A stretch of 64,000 bases of DNA from Avena insularis (lineage: Eukaryota; Streptophyta; Magnoliopsida; Poales; Poaceae): positions 379,861,331-379,925,330 of the forward strand of contig CM042688.1 of the NCBI GenBank assembly GCA_023614405.1, written 5' to 3'. The translations under genes and the position numbers were made by a program. Each line of letters begins with the position of its first letter. Positions within the stretch are counted from its first letter, which is position 1. The notes beneath the pieces were generated by a model. The model saw nothing but the letters and a program-made list of their open reading frames with translations. It was not told the DNA's origin and did not search any database. Shown one piece after another: positions 10,653 through 25,200 of the stretch.

Positions 10653-13600
10653 ACTAGTGTCATTGCATGTGTGTTCTTTTCCTAAACCACCACTAGTGTC
10701 ATTGCCTGTGTGTTATTTTCATAAACCACTTGGATCCACCAGAGTCATTGCATGTGTGTTCTTTTCATCAACCACAACTATAGTCATTGCATGTTTGTTC
10801 TTTTCATAAACCACATGGAACCACAAATAGAGTCATTGCATGTGTGTTCCTTCCATAAACCACCACTAGTGTCATTGCATGTGTGTTCTTTCCATAAACC
10901 ACATGGATCCACCAGAGCCATTTGCATGTGTGTTCTTTTCAATGACCACCACCAGTGTCATTGCATGTGTGTTCCTTTCCTAACCCACATGGATCCACCA
11001 GTGTTATTGCATGTCTTTACATGTGTGTTCTTTTCCTAAACCACCACTAGTGTCATTCCATGTGCATTATTTTACTAAACCACATGGATCCACCAGTGTC
11101 ATTGCATGTGTGTCCTTCTCATAAACCACCACTAGACTCATTGCATGTTTATTCTTTTCCTAAACCACAACTAGAGTCATTGCATGTTTGTTCTTTTCAT
11201 AAACCACATGGATCCACCAGTATCATTGCATGTGTGTTCTTTTCCTAAACCACCACTAGATTCATTGCATGTGTGTGCTTTCCATAAACCACATGGATCC
11301 ACCAGAGTCATTTGCATGTGTGTTCTTTTCATTATCACCACCAGTGTCATTGCATGTGTGTTCCTTTCCTAAACCACATGGATCCACCAGTGTCATTGCA
11401 TGTCTTTGCATGTGTGTTATTTTCCTAAACCACCACTAGTGCCATTGTATGTGTGTTGTTTGCCTAAACCACCACTAGTGTCATTGCATTTGTGTTCTTT
11501 TCATAAACCAATTGGATCCACTAGAGTTATTGCATGAGTGTTCTTTTCATAAACCACAACTATAGTCATTGCATGTTTGTTCTTTTCATAAACCACATGG
11601 AACCACAACTAGAGACATTACATGTGTGTTACATTCATAAACCACCACTAGTGTCATTGCATGTGTGTTCTTTCCATAAACCACATGGATCCACCAAAGT
11701 CATTTGCATGTGTGTTCTTTTCAATGACCACCACCAGTGTCATTGCATGTGTGTTCCTTTCCTAAACCACATGGATCCACCAGTGTCATTGCATGTCTTT
11801 GGATGTGTGTTCTTTTCCTAAACCATCACTAGTGTCATTCCACGTGTGTTATTTTACTAAACCACATGGATCCACCAGTGTCATTGCATGTGTGTCCTGT
11901 TCATAAACCACCACTAGACTCATTGTATGTTTGTTGTTTTCCTAAACCACAACTAGAGTCATTGCATGTTTGTTCTTTAAATAAACCACATGGATCCACC
12001 AATATCACTACATGTATCTTCTTTTCCTAAACCACAACCAGATTCATTTCACGTGTGTTCTTTCCATAAACAACATGGATCCACCAGTGTCAATGCATGT
12101 GTGTCCTTTTCATAAACCACCACTAGACTCATTGCATGTGTGTTCCTTTCCTAAACCACATGGATCCACCAGTGTCATTGCATGTCATTGCATGTCTTTG
12201 CATGTGTGTTCTTTTCCTAAACTACCACTAGTATCATTGCATGTGTGTTCTTTTCCTAAACCACCACTAGTGTCATTGCATGTGTGTTCTTTTCATTAAC
12301 CAATTGGATCCACCAGAGTCATTGCATGTGTGTTCTTTTCATAAACCACAACTATAGTCATTGCATGTTTGTTCTTTTCATAAACCACATGGAACCACAA
12401 CTAGAGTCATTGCATGTGTGTTCTTTTCATAAACCACTAGTGTCATTCTATATGTGTTCTTTACATGAACCACATGGATCCACCAGAGTTATTTGCATGT
12501 GTGTTCTTTTCATTAACCACCACCAGTGTCATTGCATGTGTGTTCCTTTCCTAAACCACATGGATCCACCAGTGTCATTGCATGTCTTTACATCTTTGTT
12601 ATTTTCCTAAACCACCACTAGTGTCATTGTATGTGTGTTCTTTTCCTAAACCACCCTAGTGTCACTGCATGTGTGTTATTTTCATAAACCACTTGGATCC
12701 ACCAGAGTCATTGCATGTGTGTTCCTTTCATAAACCACAACTATAGTCATTGCATGTTTGTTATTTTCATAAACCACATGGAACCACAAATAGAGTCATT
12801 GCATGTGTGTTCCTTCCATAAACCACCACTAGTGTCATTGCATGTGTGTTCTTTCCATTAACCACATGGATCCACCAGAGAGTCATTTGCATCTGTGTTC
12901 TTTTCAATGACCACCACTAGTGTCATTGCATGTGTGTTCCTTTCCTAAACCACATGGATGCACCAGTGTCATTGCATGTCTTTACATGTGTGTTCTTTTC
13001 CTAAACCACCACTAGTGTCATTCCATGTGCGTTATTTTACTAAACCACATGGATCCACAAGTGTCATTGCATGTGTGTCCTTCTCATAAACCACCACTAC
13101 ACTCATTGCATGTTTGTTCTTTTCCTAAACCACAACTAAAGTCATTGCATGTTTATTCTTTTCATAAACCACATGAATCCACAAGTATCATTGCATGTGT
13201 GTTCTTTTCCTAAACCACCACTAGATTCATCGCATGTGTGTTCTTTCCATAAACCACATGTATCCACCACAATCATTTGATTGTGTGTTCTTTTCATTAA
13301 CCACCACCAGTGTCATTGGATGTGTGTTCCTTTCCTAAACCACATGGATCCACCTGTGTCATTACATGTCTTTGCATGTGTGTTATTTTCCTAAACAATC
13401 ACTAGTGTCATTGTATGTGTGTTCTTTTCCTAAACCACCACTAGTGTCACTACATTTGTGTTCTTTTCATAAACCAATTGGATCCACCAGAGTCATTGCA
13501 TGAGTGTTCTTTTCATAAACCACAAATATAGTCATTTGATGTTTGTTCTTTTCATAAACCACATGGAACCCCAACTAGAGTCATTACATGTGTGTTACTT

Positions 13601-15000
13601 TCATAAACCACCAATAGTGTCATTGCATGTGTGTTCTTTCCATAAACCACATGGATCCACCAGAGTCATTTGCATGTGTGTTCTTTTCAATGACCACCAG
13701 TGTCATTGCATATCTGTTCCTTTCCTAAACCACATGGATACACCACTGTCATTGCATGTCTTTGGACGTGTGTTCTTTTCCTAAACCATCACTAGTGTCA
13801 TTCCATGTGCGTTATTTTACTAAACCACATGGATCCACCAGTATCATTACATGTGTGTCCTTTTCATAAACCACCACTAGACTCATTGCATGTTTGTTCT
13901 TTTCCTAAACCACAACTAGAGTCATTGCATGTTTGTTCTTTAAATAAACCACATGGATCCACCAATATCTTTGCACGTGTCTTCTTCTCCTAAACCACAA
14001 CCAGATTCATTGCATGTGTATTCTTTCCATAAACCACATGGATCCACTAGAGTCATTTGCATGTGTGTTTGTTTCATTAACCACCACCAGTGTCATTGCA
14101 TGTGTGTTCCTTTCCTAAACCACATGGATCCACCAGTGTTATTGCATGTCTTTGCATGTGTGTTCTTTTCCTAAACTCCCACTAGTGTCGTTGCATGTGT
14201 GTTCTTTTCCTAAACCACCACTAGTGTCATTTCATGTGTGTTCTTTTCATTAACCACTTTGATCCACCAGAGTCATTGGATGTGTGTTCTTTTCATAAAC
14301 CACAACTATAGTCATTGCATGCTTGTTCTTTTCATACACAACATGGAACTACAACTAGAGTCATTGCATGTGTGTTCTTTTATAAACCACCACCAGTGTC
14401 ATTCTATGTTTGTTCTTTCCATGAATCCACAAGATTCATTTGCATGTGTGTTCTTTTCATTAGCCACCACCAATGTCATTGCATGTGTGTTCCTTTCCAA
14501 AACCACATAGATCCACTAGTGTCATTGCATGTCTTTACATCTGTGTTCTTTTCCTAAACCACCAATAGTGTCATTGTATGTGTGTTCTTTTCCTAAACCA
14601 CCCTAGTGTCACTACATGTGTGTTATTTTCATGAACCACTTGGATCCACCAGAGTCACTACATGTGTGTTCCTTTCATAAACCACAACTATAGTCATTGC
14701 ATGTTTGTTCTTTTCATAAACCACATATATCCACAAATAGAGTCATTGCATGTGAGTTCCTTCCATAAACCACCACTAGTGTCATTGCATGTGTGTTCTT
14801 TCCATAAACCACATGGATCCACCAGATTCATTTGAATGTATGTTATTTTCAATGACCACCACGTGTGTCAATGCATGTTTGTTCCTTTCCTAAACCACTT
14901 GGATCCACCTGTTTCATTGCATGTCTTTGCATGTGTGTTATTTTCCTAAACTACAACTAGTGTCATTGCATGTGTGTTAGTTTACTAAACCTCATGGATC
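10653..15000. repeat. ~1.96-kb higher-order repeat sub-array, about 2.2 copies
   Basis: Equivalent variant patterns recur at 10751, 12714 and 14661, at 11060 and 13025, and at 11534 and 13500, that is, at 1947-1966 bp. Copies differ by scattered substitutions and small indels, more than in the 1.39-kb array, so this amplification looks older. The edge near 15000 is approximate. From there to about 16240 the same monomers continue without a clear higher-order period. Confidence 0.75.
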
Positions 15001-16239
15001 CACCAGTGTCAATGCATGTGTATTCTTTTCATTAACCACTTGGATCCACCAAAGTCATTGCATGTGTGTTTTTTTCATAAACAATAGCTATAGTCATTGT
15101 ATGTTTGTTCTTTTCATAAACCACCACTAGATTAATTGCATGTGTGTTCTTTCCATAAAACATATGGATCCACCAGATTCATTTGCATGTGTGTTATTTT
15201 CATTAACCACCACCAGTGTTATTTCATGTGTGTTCCTCTCCTAAACCGCATGGATCCACCAGTGTCATTGCATGTGTGTTCTTTTCCTAAACCACCACTA
15301 GTGTCATTGCATGTGTGTTATTTTACTAAACCACATGGATCCACTAGTGTCAATGCATGTGTGTTCTTTTCATAAACCGCCACTAGAGTCATTGCATGTT
15401 TATTCTTTTCCTAAACCACAACTAGAGACATTGTATTTGTGTTCTTTTCCTGAACCACCACTAGTGTCATTGCATATGTGTTATTTTACTAAACCACATG
15501 GATCCACCAGTGTCATTTGCATGTGTGTTCTTTTCATAAACCACCACCTGTGTCATTGGATGTGCGTTCGTTTCCAAAACCACATGGATCCACTAGTGTC
15601 ATTGCATGTGTGTTCTTTTTCTAAACCACCAGTAGAGTCATTGCATGTGTGTACTTTTAATAAACCACAACTATAGTCATTGCATGTTTTCTCTTTTCAT
15701 AAACAACTTGGATCCACCAGTGTCATTGCATGTGTGTTCTTTTCATAAACCACCACTAGATTCATTGCATGTGTGTACTTTCCCTAAACCACATGCATCC
15801 ACCAGAGTCATTTGCATGTGTGTTCTTTTCATTAAGCACCACCAGTGTCATTGCATGGGTGTTCCTTTCCTAAACCACATGGATCCACCAGTGTCATTGC
15901 ATGTCTTTGCATGTGTGTTCTTTTTCTAAACCACCACTCGTTTCACTGCATTTGTGTTTTTTTAGTAAACCACATGGATCCACCGGTGTTAATGCATGTG
16001 TGTCCTTTTCATAAACCACCACTAGAGTTATTGCATGTTTTTTCTTTTCCTAAACCACAACTAGAGACATTGCATGTATGTTCTTTTCCTAGACAACCAT
16101 TAGTGCCATTGCATGTGTGTTATTTTACTAAACCACATGGATCCACCACTATCATTGCATGTGTGTTCTTTTCCTAAACCACCACTAGAGCCATTGCATG
16201 TGTGTACTTTTTGTAAACCACAACTAGAGTCATTGCATG

Positions 16240-19200
16240 TTTGTTCTTTTCATTAACCACATGGATCCACCAGTGTCATTGCATGTGTGTTATTTTGCTA
16301 AACCACCACTATATTCATTGCATGTGTGTTCTTTCCATAAACCACATGGATCCACCAGATTCATTTGCATGTGTGTTATTTTCATTAACCACCACTAGTG
16401 TCATTGCATGTGTGTTCATTTCCTAAACCACATGGATCTACTAGTGTCATTGCATGTCTTTGCATGTATGTTATTTTCCTAAACCACCACTAGTGTCATT
16501 GCATGTGTGTTCTTTTCCTAAACCACCACAAGTGTCATTGCATGTGTGTTCCTTTCCAAAACCACATGGATCTACCAGTGTCATTGCATGTGTGTTCTTT
16601 TTCTAAACCACGAGTAGATTCATTGCATGTGTGTACTTTTCATAAACCACAACTAGATTCGTTGCATGTTTGTTCTTTTCATAAATCACATGGATCCACC
16701 AGTGTCATTGCATGTGTGTTCTTTTCATAAACCACCACTAGATTCATTGCATGTGTGCTCTTTTTGTAAACCACATGGATCCATCAGAGTCATTTGCATG
16801 TGTGTTCTTTTCATTAACCACCACCAGTGTCATTGCATGTGTGGTCCTTTCCGAACCCACATGGATCCACCAGTGTCATTGCATGTTTTTGCATGTGTGT
16901 TCTTTTCATAAAACACCACTAGAGTCATTGCATGTTTGTTCTTTTTATAAACCACATGGATCCACTAGTGTCATTACATTTGTGTTCTTTTTCTAAACCA
17001 CCACTAGTGTCATTGTATGTGTGTTATTTTACTAAACCACATGGATGCACCAGTGTCAATGCATGTGTGTCCTTTTCATAAACCACCACTAGACTCATTG
17101 CATGTTTGTTATTTTCCTAAACCAAAACTAGAGACATTGCTTGTATGTTCTTTTCCTAAAGCACCGCTAGTGTCATTGAATGTGCGTTATTTTACTAAAA
17201 CACATGGATCCACCAGAGTCATTGCATGTGTGTTCTTTTCATAAACCACCACTAGAGTCATTGCATTTGTGTACTTTTCCTAAACCACAACTAGAGTCAT
17301 TTCATGTTGGTTCTTTTCATAAACCACATGGATCCACTAGTGTCATTACATGTGTGTTCTTTTCCTAAACCACCACTAGATTCCTTGCATGTGTGTTCTT
17401 TCCATAAACCACATGGATCCACCAGAGTCATTTGCATGTGTATTCTTTTCATTAACCACCACCAGCATCAGTGCATGTGTGTTCCTTTCATAAACCACAA
17501 GGATCCACCAGTGTCATTGCATGTCTTTTCATGTGTGTTCTTTTCCTAAACCACCACTAGTGTCATTATATGTGTGTTGTTTTCCTAAACCACCACTGTT
17601 GTTACTGCATTTGTGTTCTTTTCATAAACCACTTGGATCCACCAGAGTCACTGCATGTTTGTTCTTTTCATAAACCACAACTTTAGTCATTGCATGTTTG
17701 TCCTTTTCATAAACCACATGGAACCACAACTAGAGTCACTGCATGTGTGTTATTTTGCTAAACCACCACTATATTCATTGCATGTGTGTTCTTTCCATAA
17801 ACCACATGGATCCACCAGATTCATTTGCATGTGTGTTATTTTCATTAACCACCACTAGTGTCATTGCATGTGTGTTCATTTCCTAAACCACATGGATCCA
17901 CTAGTGTCATTGCATGTTTATCTTTTCCTAAACCACCACTAATCTCATTGCATGTGTGTTCTTTTCCTAAACCACCACAAGTGGCATTGCATGTGTGTTC
18001 CTTTCCAAAACCACATGGATCCACCAGTGTCATTGCAGTGTGTTCTTTTCCTAAACCACCAGTAGAGTCATTGCATGTGTGTACTTTTCATAAACCACAA
18101 CTAGAGTCGTTGCATGTTTGTTCTTTTCATAAATCACTTGGATCCACCAGTGTCATTGCATGTGTGTTCTTTTCATAAACCACCACTAGATTCATTGCAT
18201 GTGTGTTCTTTCTATAAACCACATGGATCCACCAGAGTCATTTGCATGTGTGTTCTTTCCATTAACCACCACCAGTGTCATTGCATGTGTGGTCCTTTCC
18301 TAAACCACATGGATCCACCAGTGTCATTGCATGTGTGTTATTTTCATAAAACACCACTAGAGTCATTGCATGTTTGTTCTTTTCATAAATCACATGGATC
18401 CACTAGTGTCATTGAATTTGTGTTCTTTTTCTAAACCACCACCAGTGTCAATGCATGTGTGTCCTTTTCATAAACCACCACTAGACTCATTGCATGTTTG
18501 TTATTTTCCTAAACCACAACTAGAGACATTGCATGTATGTTCTTTTCCTAAAGCACCGCTAGTGTCATTGCATGTGCGTTATTTTACTAAAACACATGGA
18601 TCCACCAGAGTCATTGCATGTGTGTTCTTTTCATAAACCACCACTAGAGTCATTGCATTTGTGTACTTTTCCTAAACCACAACTAGAGTCATTTCATGTT
18701 GGTTCTTTTCATAAACCACATGGATCCACTAGTGTCATTACATGTGTGTTCTTTTCCTAAACCACCACTAGATTCATTGCATGTGTGTTCTTTCCATAAA
18801 CCACATGGATCCACCAGAGTCATTTGCATGTGTATTCTTTTCATTAACCACCACCAGCATCAGTGCATGTGTGTTCCTTTCATAAACCACAACGATCCAC
18901 CAGTGTCATTGCATGTCTTTTCATGTGTGTTCTTTTCCTAAACCACCACTAGTGTCATTGTATATGTGTTGTTTTCCTAAACCACCACTGTTGTCACTGC
19001 ATTTGTGTTCTTTTCATAAACCACTTGGATCCACCAGAGTCACTGCATGTGTGTTCTTTTCATAAACCACAACTTTAGTCATTGCATGTTTGTCCTTTTC
19101 ATAAACCACATGGAACCACAACTAGAGTCACTGCATGTGTGTTATTTTGCTAAACCACCACTATATTCATTGCATGTGTGTTCTTTCCATAAACCACATG

Positions 19201-22200
19201 GATCCACCAGATTCATTTGCATGTGTGTTATTTTCATTAACCACCACTAGTGTCATTGCATGTGTGTTCATTTCCTAAACCACATGGATCCACTAGTGTC
19301 ATTGCATGTTTATCTTTTCCTAAACCACCACTAATCTCGTTGCATGTGTGTTCTTTTCCTAAACCACCACAAGTGTCATTGCATGTGTGTTCCTTTCCAA
19401 AACCACATGGATCCACTAGTGTCATTGCAGTGTGTTCTTTTCCTAAACCACCAGTAGAGTCATTGCATGTGTGTACTTTTCATAAACCACAACTAGAGTC
19501 GTTGCATGTTTGTTCTTTTCATAAATCACTTGGATCTACCAGTGTCATTGCATGTGTGTTCTTTTCATAAACCACCACTAGATTCATTGCATGTGTGTTC
19601 TTTCTGTAAACCACATGGATCCACCAGAGTCATTTGCATGTGTGTTCTTTTCATTAACCACCACCAGTGTCATTGCATGTGTGGTCCTTTCCTAATACAC
19701 ATGGATCCACCAGTGTCATTGCATGTGTGTTATTTTCATAAAACACCACTAGAGTCATTGCATGTTTGTTCTTTTCATAAACCACATGGATCCACCAGTG
19801 TCATTGCATTTGTGTTCTTTTTCTAAACCACCACCAGTGTCAATAGATGTGTGTCCTTTTCATAAACCACCACTAGACTCATTGCATGTTTGTTATTTTC
19901 CTAACCCACAACTAGAGACATTGCATATGCTCTTTTCCTAAAGCACCGCTAGTGTCATTGCATGTGCGTTATTTTACTAAAACACATCGATCCACCAGAG
20001 TCATTGGATGTGTGTTCTTTTCATAAACCACCACTAGAGTCATTGCATTTGTGTACTTTTCCTAAACCACAACTAGAGTCATTTCATGTTGGTTCTTTTC
20101 ATAAACCACATGGATCCACTAGTGTCATTGCATGTGTGTTCTTTTCCTAAACCACCACTAGATTCATTGCATGTGTGTTCTTTCCATAAACCACATGGAT
20201 CCTCCAGAGTCATTTGCATGTGTATTCTTTTCATGAACCACCACCAGCATCAGTGCATGTGTGTTCCTTTCATAAACCACAAGGATCCACCAGTGTCATT
20301 GCATGTCTTTTCATGTGTGTTCTTTTCCTAAACCACCACTAGTGTCATTGTATGTGTGTTGTTTTCCTAAACCACCACTGTTGTCACTGCATTTGTGTTC
20401 TTTTCATAAACCACTTGGATCCACCAGAGTCACTGCATGTGTGTTCTTTTCATAAACCACAACTTTAGTCATTGCATGTTTGTCCTTTTCATAAACCACA
20501 TGGAACCACAACTAGAGTCACTGCATGTGTGTTATTTTGCTAAACCACCACTATATTCATTGCATGTGTGTTCTTTCCATAAACCACATGGATCCACCAG
20601 ATTCATTTGCATGTCTGTTATTTTCATTAACCACCACTAGTGTCATTGCATGTGTGTTCATTTCCTAAACCACATGGATCCACTAGTGTCATTGCATGTT
20701 TATCTTTTCCTAAACCACCACTAATCTCGTTGCATGTGTGTTCTTTTCCTAAACCACCACAAGTGTCATTGCATGTGTGTTCCTTTCCAAAACCACATGG
20801 ATCCACCAGTGTCATTGCAGTGTGTTCTTTTCCTAAACCACCAGTAGAGTCATTGCATGTGTGTACTTTTCATAAACCACAACTAGAGTCGCTGCATGTT
20901 TGTTCTTTTCATAAATCACTTGGATCCACCAGTGTCATTGCATGTGTGTTCTTTTCATAAACCACCACTAGATTCATTTCATGTGTGTTCTTTCTGTAAA
21001 CCACATGGATCCACCAGAGTCATTTGCATGTGTGTTCTTTTCATTAACCACCACCAGTGTCATTGCATGTGTGGTCCTTTCCTAATACACATGGATCCAC
21101 CAGTGTCATTGCATGTGTGTTATTTTCATAAAACACCACTAGAGTCATTGCATGTTTGTTCTTTTCATAAACCACATGGATCCACCAGTGTCATTGCATT
21201 TGTGTTCTTTTTCTAAACCACCACCAGTGTCAATAGATGTGTGTCCTTTTCATAAACCACCACTAGACTCATTGCATGTTTGTTATTTTCCTAACCCACA
21301 ACTAGAGACATTGCATGTACGTTCTTTTCCTAAAGCACCGCTAGTGTCATTGCATGTGCGTTATTTTACTAAAACACATCGATCCACCAGAGTCATTGGA
21401 TGTGTGTTCTTTTCATAAACCACCACTAGAGTCATTGCATTTGTGTACTTTTCCTAAACCACAACTAGAGTCATTTCATGTTGGTTCTTTTCATAAACCA
21501 CATGGATCCACTAGTGTCATTGCATGTGTGTTCTTTTCCTAAACCACCACTAGATTCATTGCATGTGTGTTCTTTCCATAAACCACATGGATCCTCCAGA
21601 GTCATTTGCATGTGTATTCTTTTCATGAACCACCACCAGCATCAGTGCATGTGTGTTCCTTTCATAAACCACAAGGATCCACCAGTGTCATTGCATGTCT
21701 TTTCATGTGTGTTCTTTTCCTAAACCACCACTAGTGTCATTGTATGTGTGTTGTTTTCCTAAACCACCACTGTTGTCACCGTGATTTGTGTTCTTTTCAT
21801 AAACCACTTGGATCCACCAGAGTCACTGCATGTGTGTTCTTTTCATAAACCACAACTTTAGTCATTGCATGTTTGTCCTTTTCATAAACCACATGGAACC
21901 ACAACTAGAGTCACTGCATGTGTGTTATTTTGCTAAACCACCACTATATTCATTGCATGTGTGTTCTTTCCATAAACCACATGGATCCACCAGATTCATT
22001 TGCATGTCTGTTATTTTCATTAACCACCACTAGTGTCATTGCATGTGTGTTCATTTCCTAAACCACATGGATCCACTAGTGTCATTGCATGTTTATCTTT
22101 TCCTAAACCACCACTAATCTCGTTGCATGTGTGTTCTTTTCCTAAACCACCACAAGTGTCATTGCATGTGTGTTCCTTTCCAAAACCACATGGATCCACC

Positions 22201-25200
22201 AGTGTCATTGCAGTGTGTTCTTTTCCTAAACCACCAGTAGAGTCATTGCATGTGTGTACTTTTCATAAACCACAACTAGAGTCGCTGCATGTTTGTTCTT
22301 TTCATAAATCACTTGGATCCACCAGTGTCATTGCATGTGTGTTCTTTTCATAAACCACCACTAGATTAATTTCATGTGTGTTCTTTCAGAACCACATGGA
22401 TCCACCAGAGTCATTTGCATGTGTGTTCTTTTCATTAACCACCACCAGTGTCATTGCATGTGTGGTCCTTTCCTAATACACATGGATCCACCAGTGTCAT
22501 TGCATGTGTGTTATTTTCATAAAACACCACTAGAGTCATTGCATGTTTGTTCTTTTCATAAACCACATGGATCCACCAGTGTCATTGCATTTGTGTTCTT
22601 TTTCTAAACCACCACCAGTGTCAATAGATGTGTGTCCTTTTCATAAACCACCACTAGACTCATTGCATGTTTGTTATTTTCCTAACCCACAACTAGAGAC
22701 ATTGCATGTACGTTCTTTTCCTAAAGCACCGCTAGTGTCATTGCATGTGCGTTATTTTACTAAAACACATCGATCCACCAGAGTCATTGGATGTGTGTTC
22801 TTTTCATAAACCACCACTAGAGTCATTGCATTTGTGTACTTTTCCTAAACCACAACTAGAGTCATTTCATGTTGGTTCTTTTCATAAACCACATGGATCC
22901 ACTAGTGTCATTGCATGTGTGTTCTTTTCCTAAACCACCACTAGATTCATTGCATGTGTGTTCTTTCCATAAACCACATGGATCCTCCAGAGTCATTTGC
23001 ATGTGTATTCTTTTCATGAACCACCACCAGCATCAGTGCATGTGTGTTCCTTTCATAAACCACAAGGATCCACCAGTGTCATTGCATGTCTTTTCATGTG
23101 TGTTCTTTTCCTAAACCACCACTAGTGTCATTGTATGTGTGTTGTTTTCCTAAACCACCACTGTTGTCACTGCATTTGTGTTCTTTTCATAAACCACTTG
23201 GATCCACCAGAGTCACTGCATGTGTGTTCTTTTCATAAACCACAACTTTAGTCATTGCATGTTTGTCCTTTTCATAAACCACATGGAACCACAACTAGAG
23301 TCACTGCATGTGTGTTATTTTGCTAAACCACCACTATATTCATTGCATGTGTGTTCTTTCCATAAACCACATGGATCCACCAGATTCATTTGCATGTCTG
23401 TTATTTTCATTAACCACCACTAGTGTCATTGCATGTGTGTTCATTTCCTAAACCACATGGATCCACTAGTGTCATTGCATGTTTATCTTTTCCTAAACCA
23501 CCACTAATCTCGTTGCATGTGTGTTCTTTTCCTAAACCACCACAAGTGTCATTGCATGTGTGTTCCTTTCCAAAACCACATGGATCCACCAGTGTCATTG
23601 CAGTGTGTTCTTTTCCTAAACCACCAGTAGAGTCATTGCATGTGTGTACTTTTCATAAACCACAACTAGAGTCGTTGCATGTTTGTTATTTTCATAAATC
23701 ACGTGGATATACCAATGTCATTGCATGTGTGTTATTTTAATAAACCACCACTAGATTAATTTCATGTGTGTTCGTTTCAAAAACCACATGTATCCACCAA
23801 AGTCATTTGCATGTGTGTTCTTTTCATTAACCACCACCAGTGTCATTGCATGTGTGGTCCTTTCCTAATACACATGGATCCACCAGTGTCATTGCATGTG
23901 TGTTATTTTCATAAAACACCACTAGAGTCATTGCATGTTTGTTCTTTTCATAAACCACATGGATCCACCAGTGTCATTGCATGTGTGTTCTTTTTATAAA
24001 ACAACACCAGTCACAATAGATGTGTGTCCTTTTCATAAACCACCACTAGACTCATTGCATGTTTGTTATTTTCCTAACCCACAACTAGAGACATTGCATG
24101 TACGTTCTTTTCCTAAAGCACCGCTAGTGTCATTGCATGTGCGTTATTTTACTAAAACACATCGATCCACCAGAGTCATTGGATGTGTGTTCTTTTCATA
24201 AACCACCACTAGAGTCATTGCATTTGTGTACTTTTCCTAAACCACAACTAGAGTCATTTCATGTTGGTTCTTTTCATAAACCACATGGATCCACTAGTGT
24301 CATTGCATGTGTGTTCTTTTCCTAAACCACCACTAGATTCATTGCATGTGTGTTCTTTCCATAAACCACATGGATCCTCCAGAGTCATTTGCATGTGTAT
24401 TCTTTTCATGAACCACCACCAGCATCAGTGCATGTGTGTTCCTTTCATAAACCACAAGGATCCACCAGTGTCATTGCATGTCTTTTCATGTGTGTTCTTT
24501 TCCTAAAACACCACTAGTGTCATTGTATGTGTGTTGTTTTCCTAAACCACCACTGTTGTCACTGCATTTGTGTTCTTTTCATAAACCACTTGGATCCACC
24601 AGAGTCACTGCATGTGTGTTCTTTTCATAAACCACAACTTTAGTCATTGCATGTTTGTCCTTTTCATAAACCACATGGAACCACAACTAGAGTCACTGCA
24701 TGTGTGTTATTTTGCTAAACCACCACTATATTCATTGCATGTGTGTTCTTTCCATAAACCACATGGATCCACCAGATTCATTTGCATGTGTGTTATTTTC
24801 ATTAACCACCACTAGTGTCATTGCATGTGTGTTCATTTCCTAAACCACATGGATCCACTAGTGTCATTGCATGTTTATCTTTTCCTAAACCACCACTAAT
24901 CTCATTGCATGTGTGTTCTTTTCCTAAACCACCACAAGTGTCATTGCATGTGTGTTCCTTTCCAAAACCACATGGATCCACCAGTGTCATTGCAGTGTGT
25001 TCTTTTCCTAAACCACCAGTAGAGTCATTGCATGTGTGTACTTTTCATAAACCACAACTAGAGTCGCTGCATGTTTGTTCTTTTCATAAATCACTTGGAT
25101 CCACCAGTGTCATTGCATGTGTGTTCTTTTCATAAACCACCACTAGATTCATTGCATGTGTGTTCTTTCTGTAAACCACATGGATCCACCAGAGTCATTT

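Noticed and set aside
10900..10950. ATTTGCAT octamer in the 40-bp monomer variant as a regulatory octamer
   Set aside because: That octamer is a vertebrate POU-factor site; plants lack those factors, and the word arises from one extra T in the monomer.
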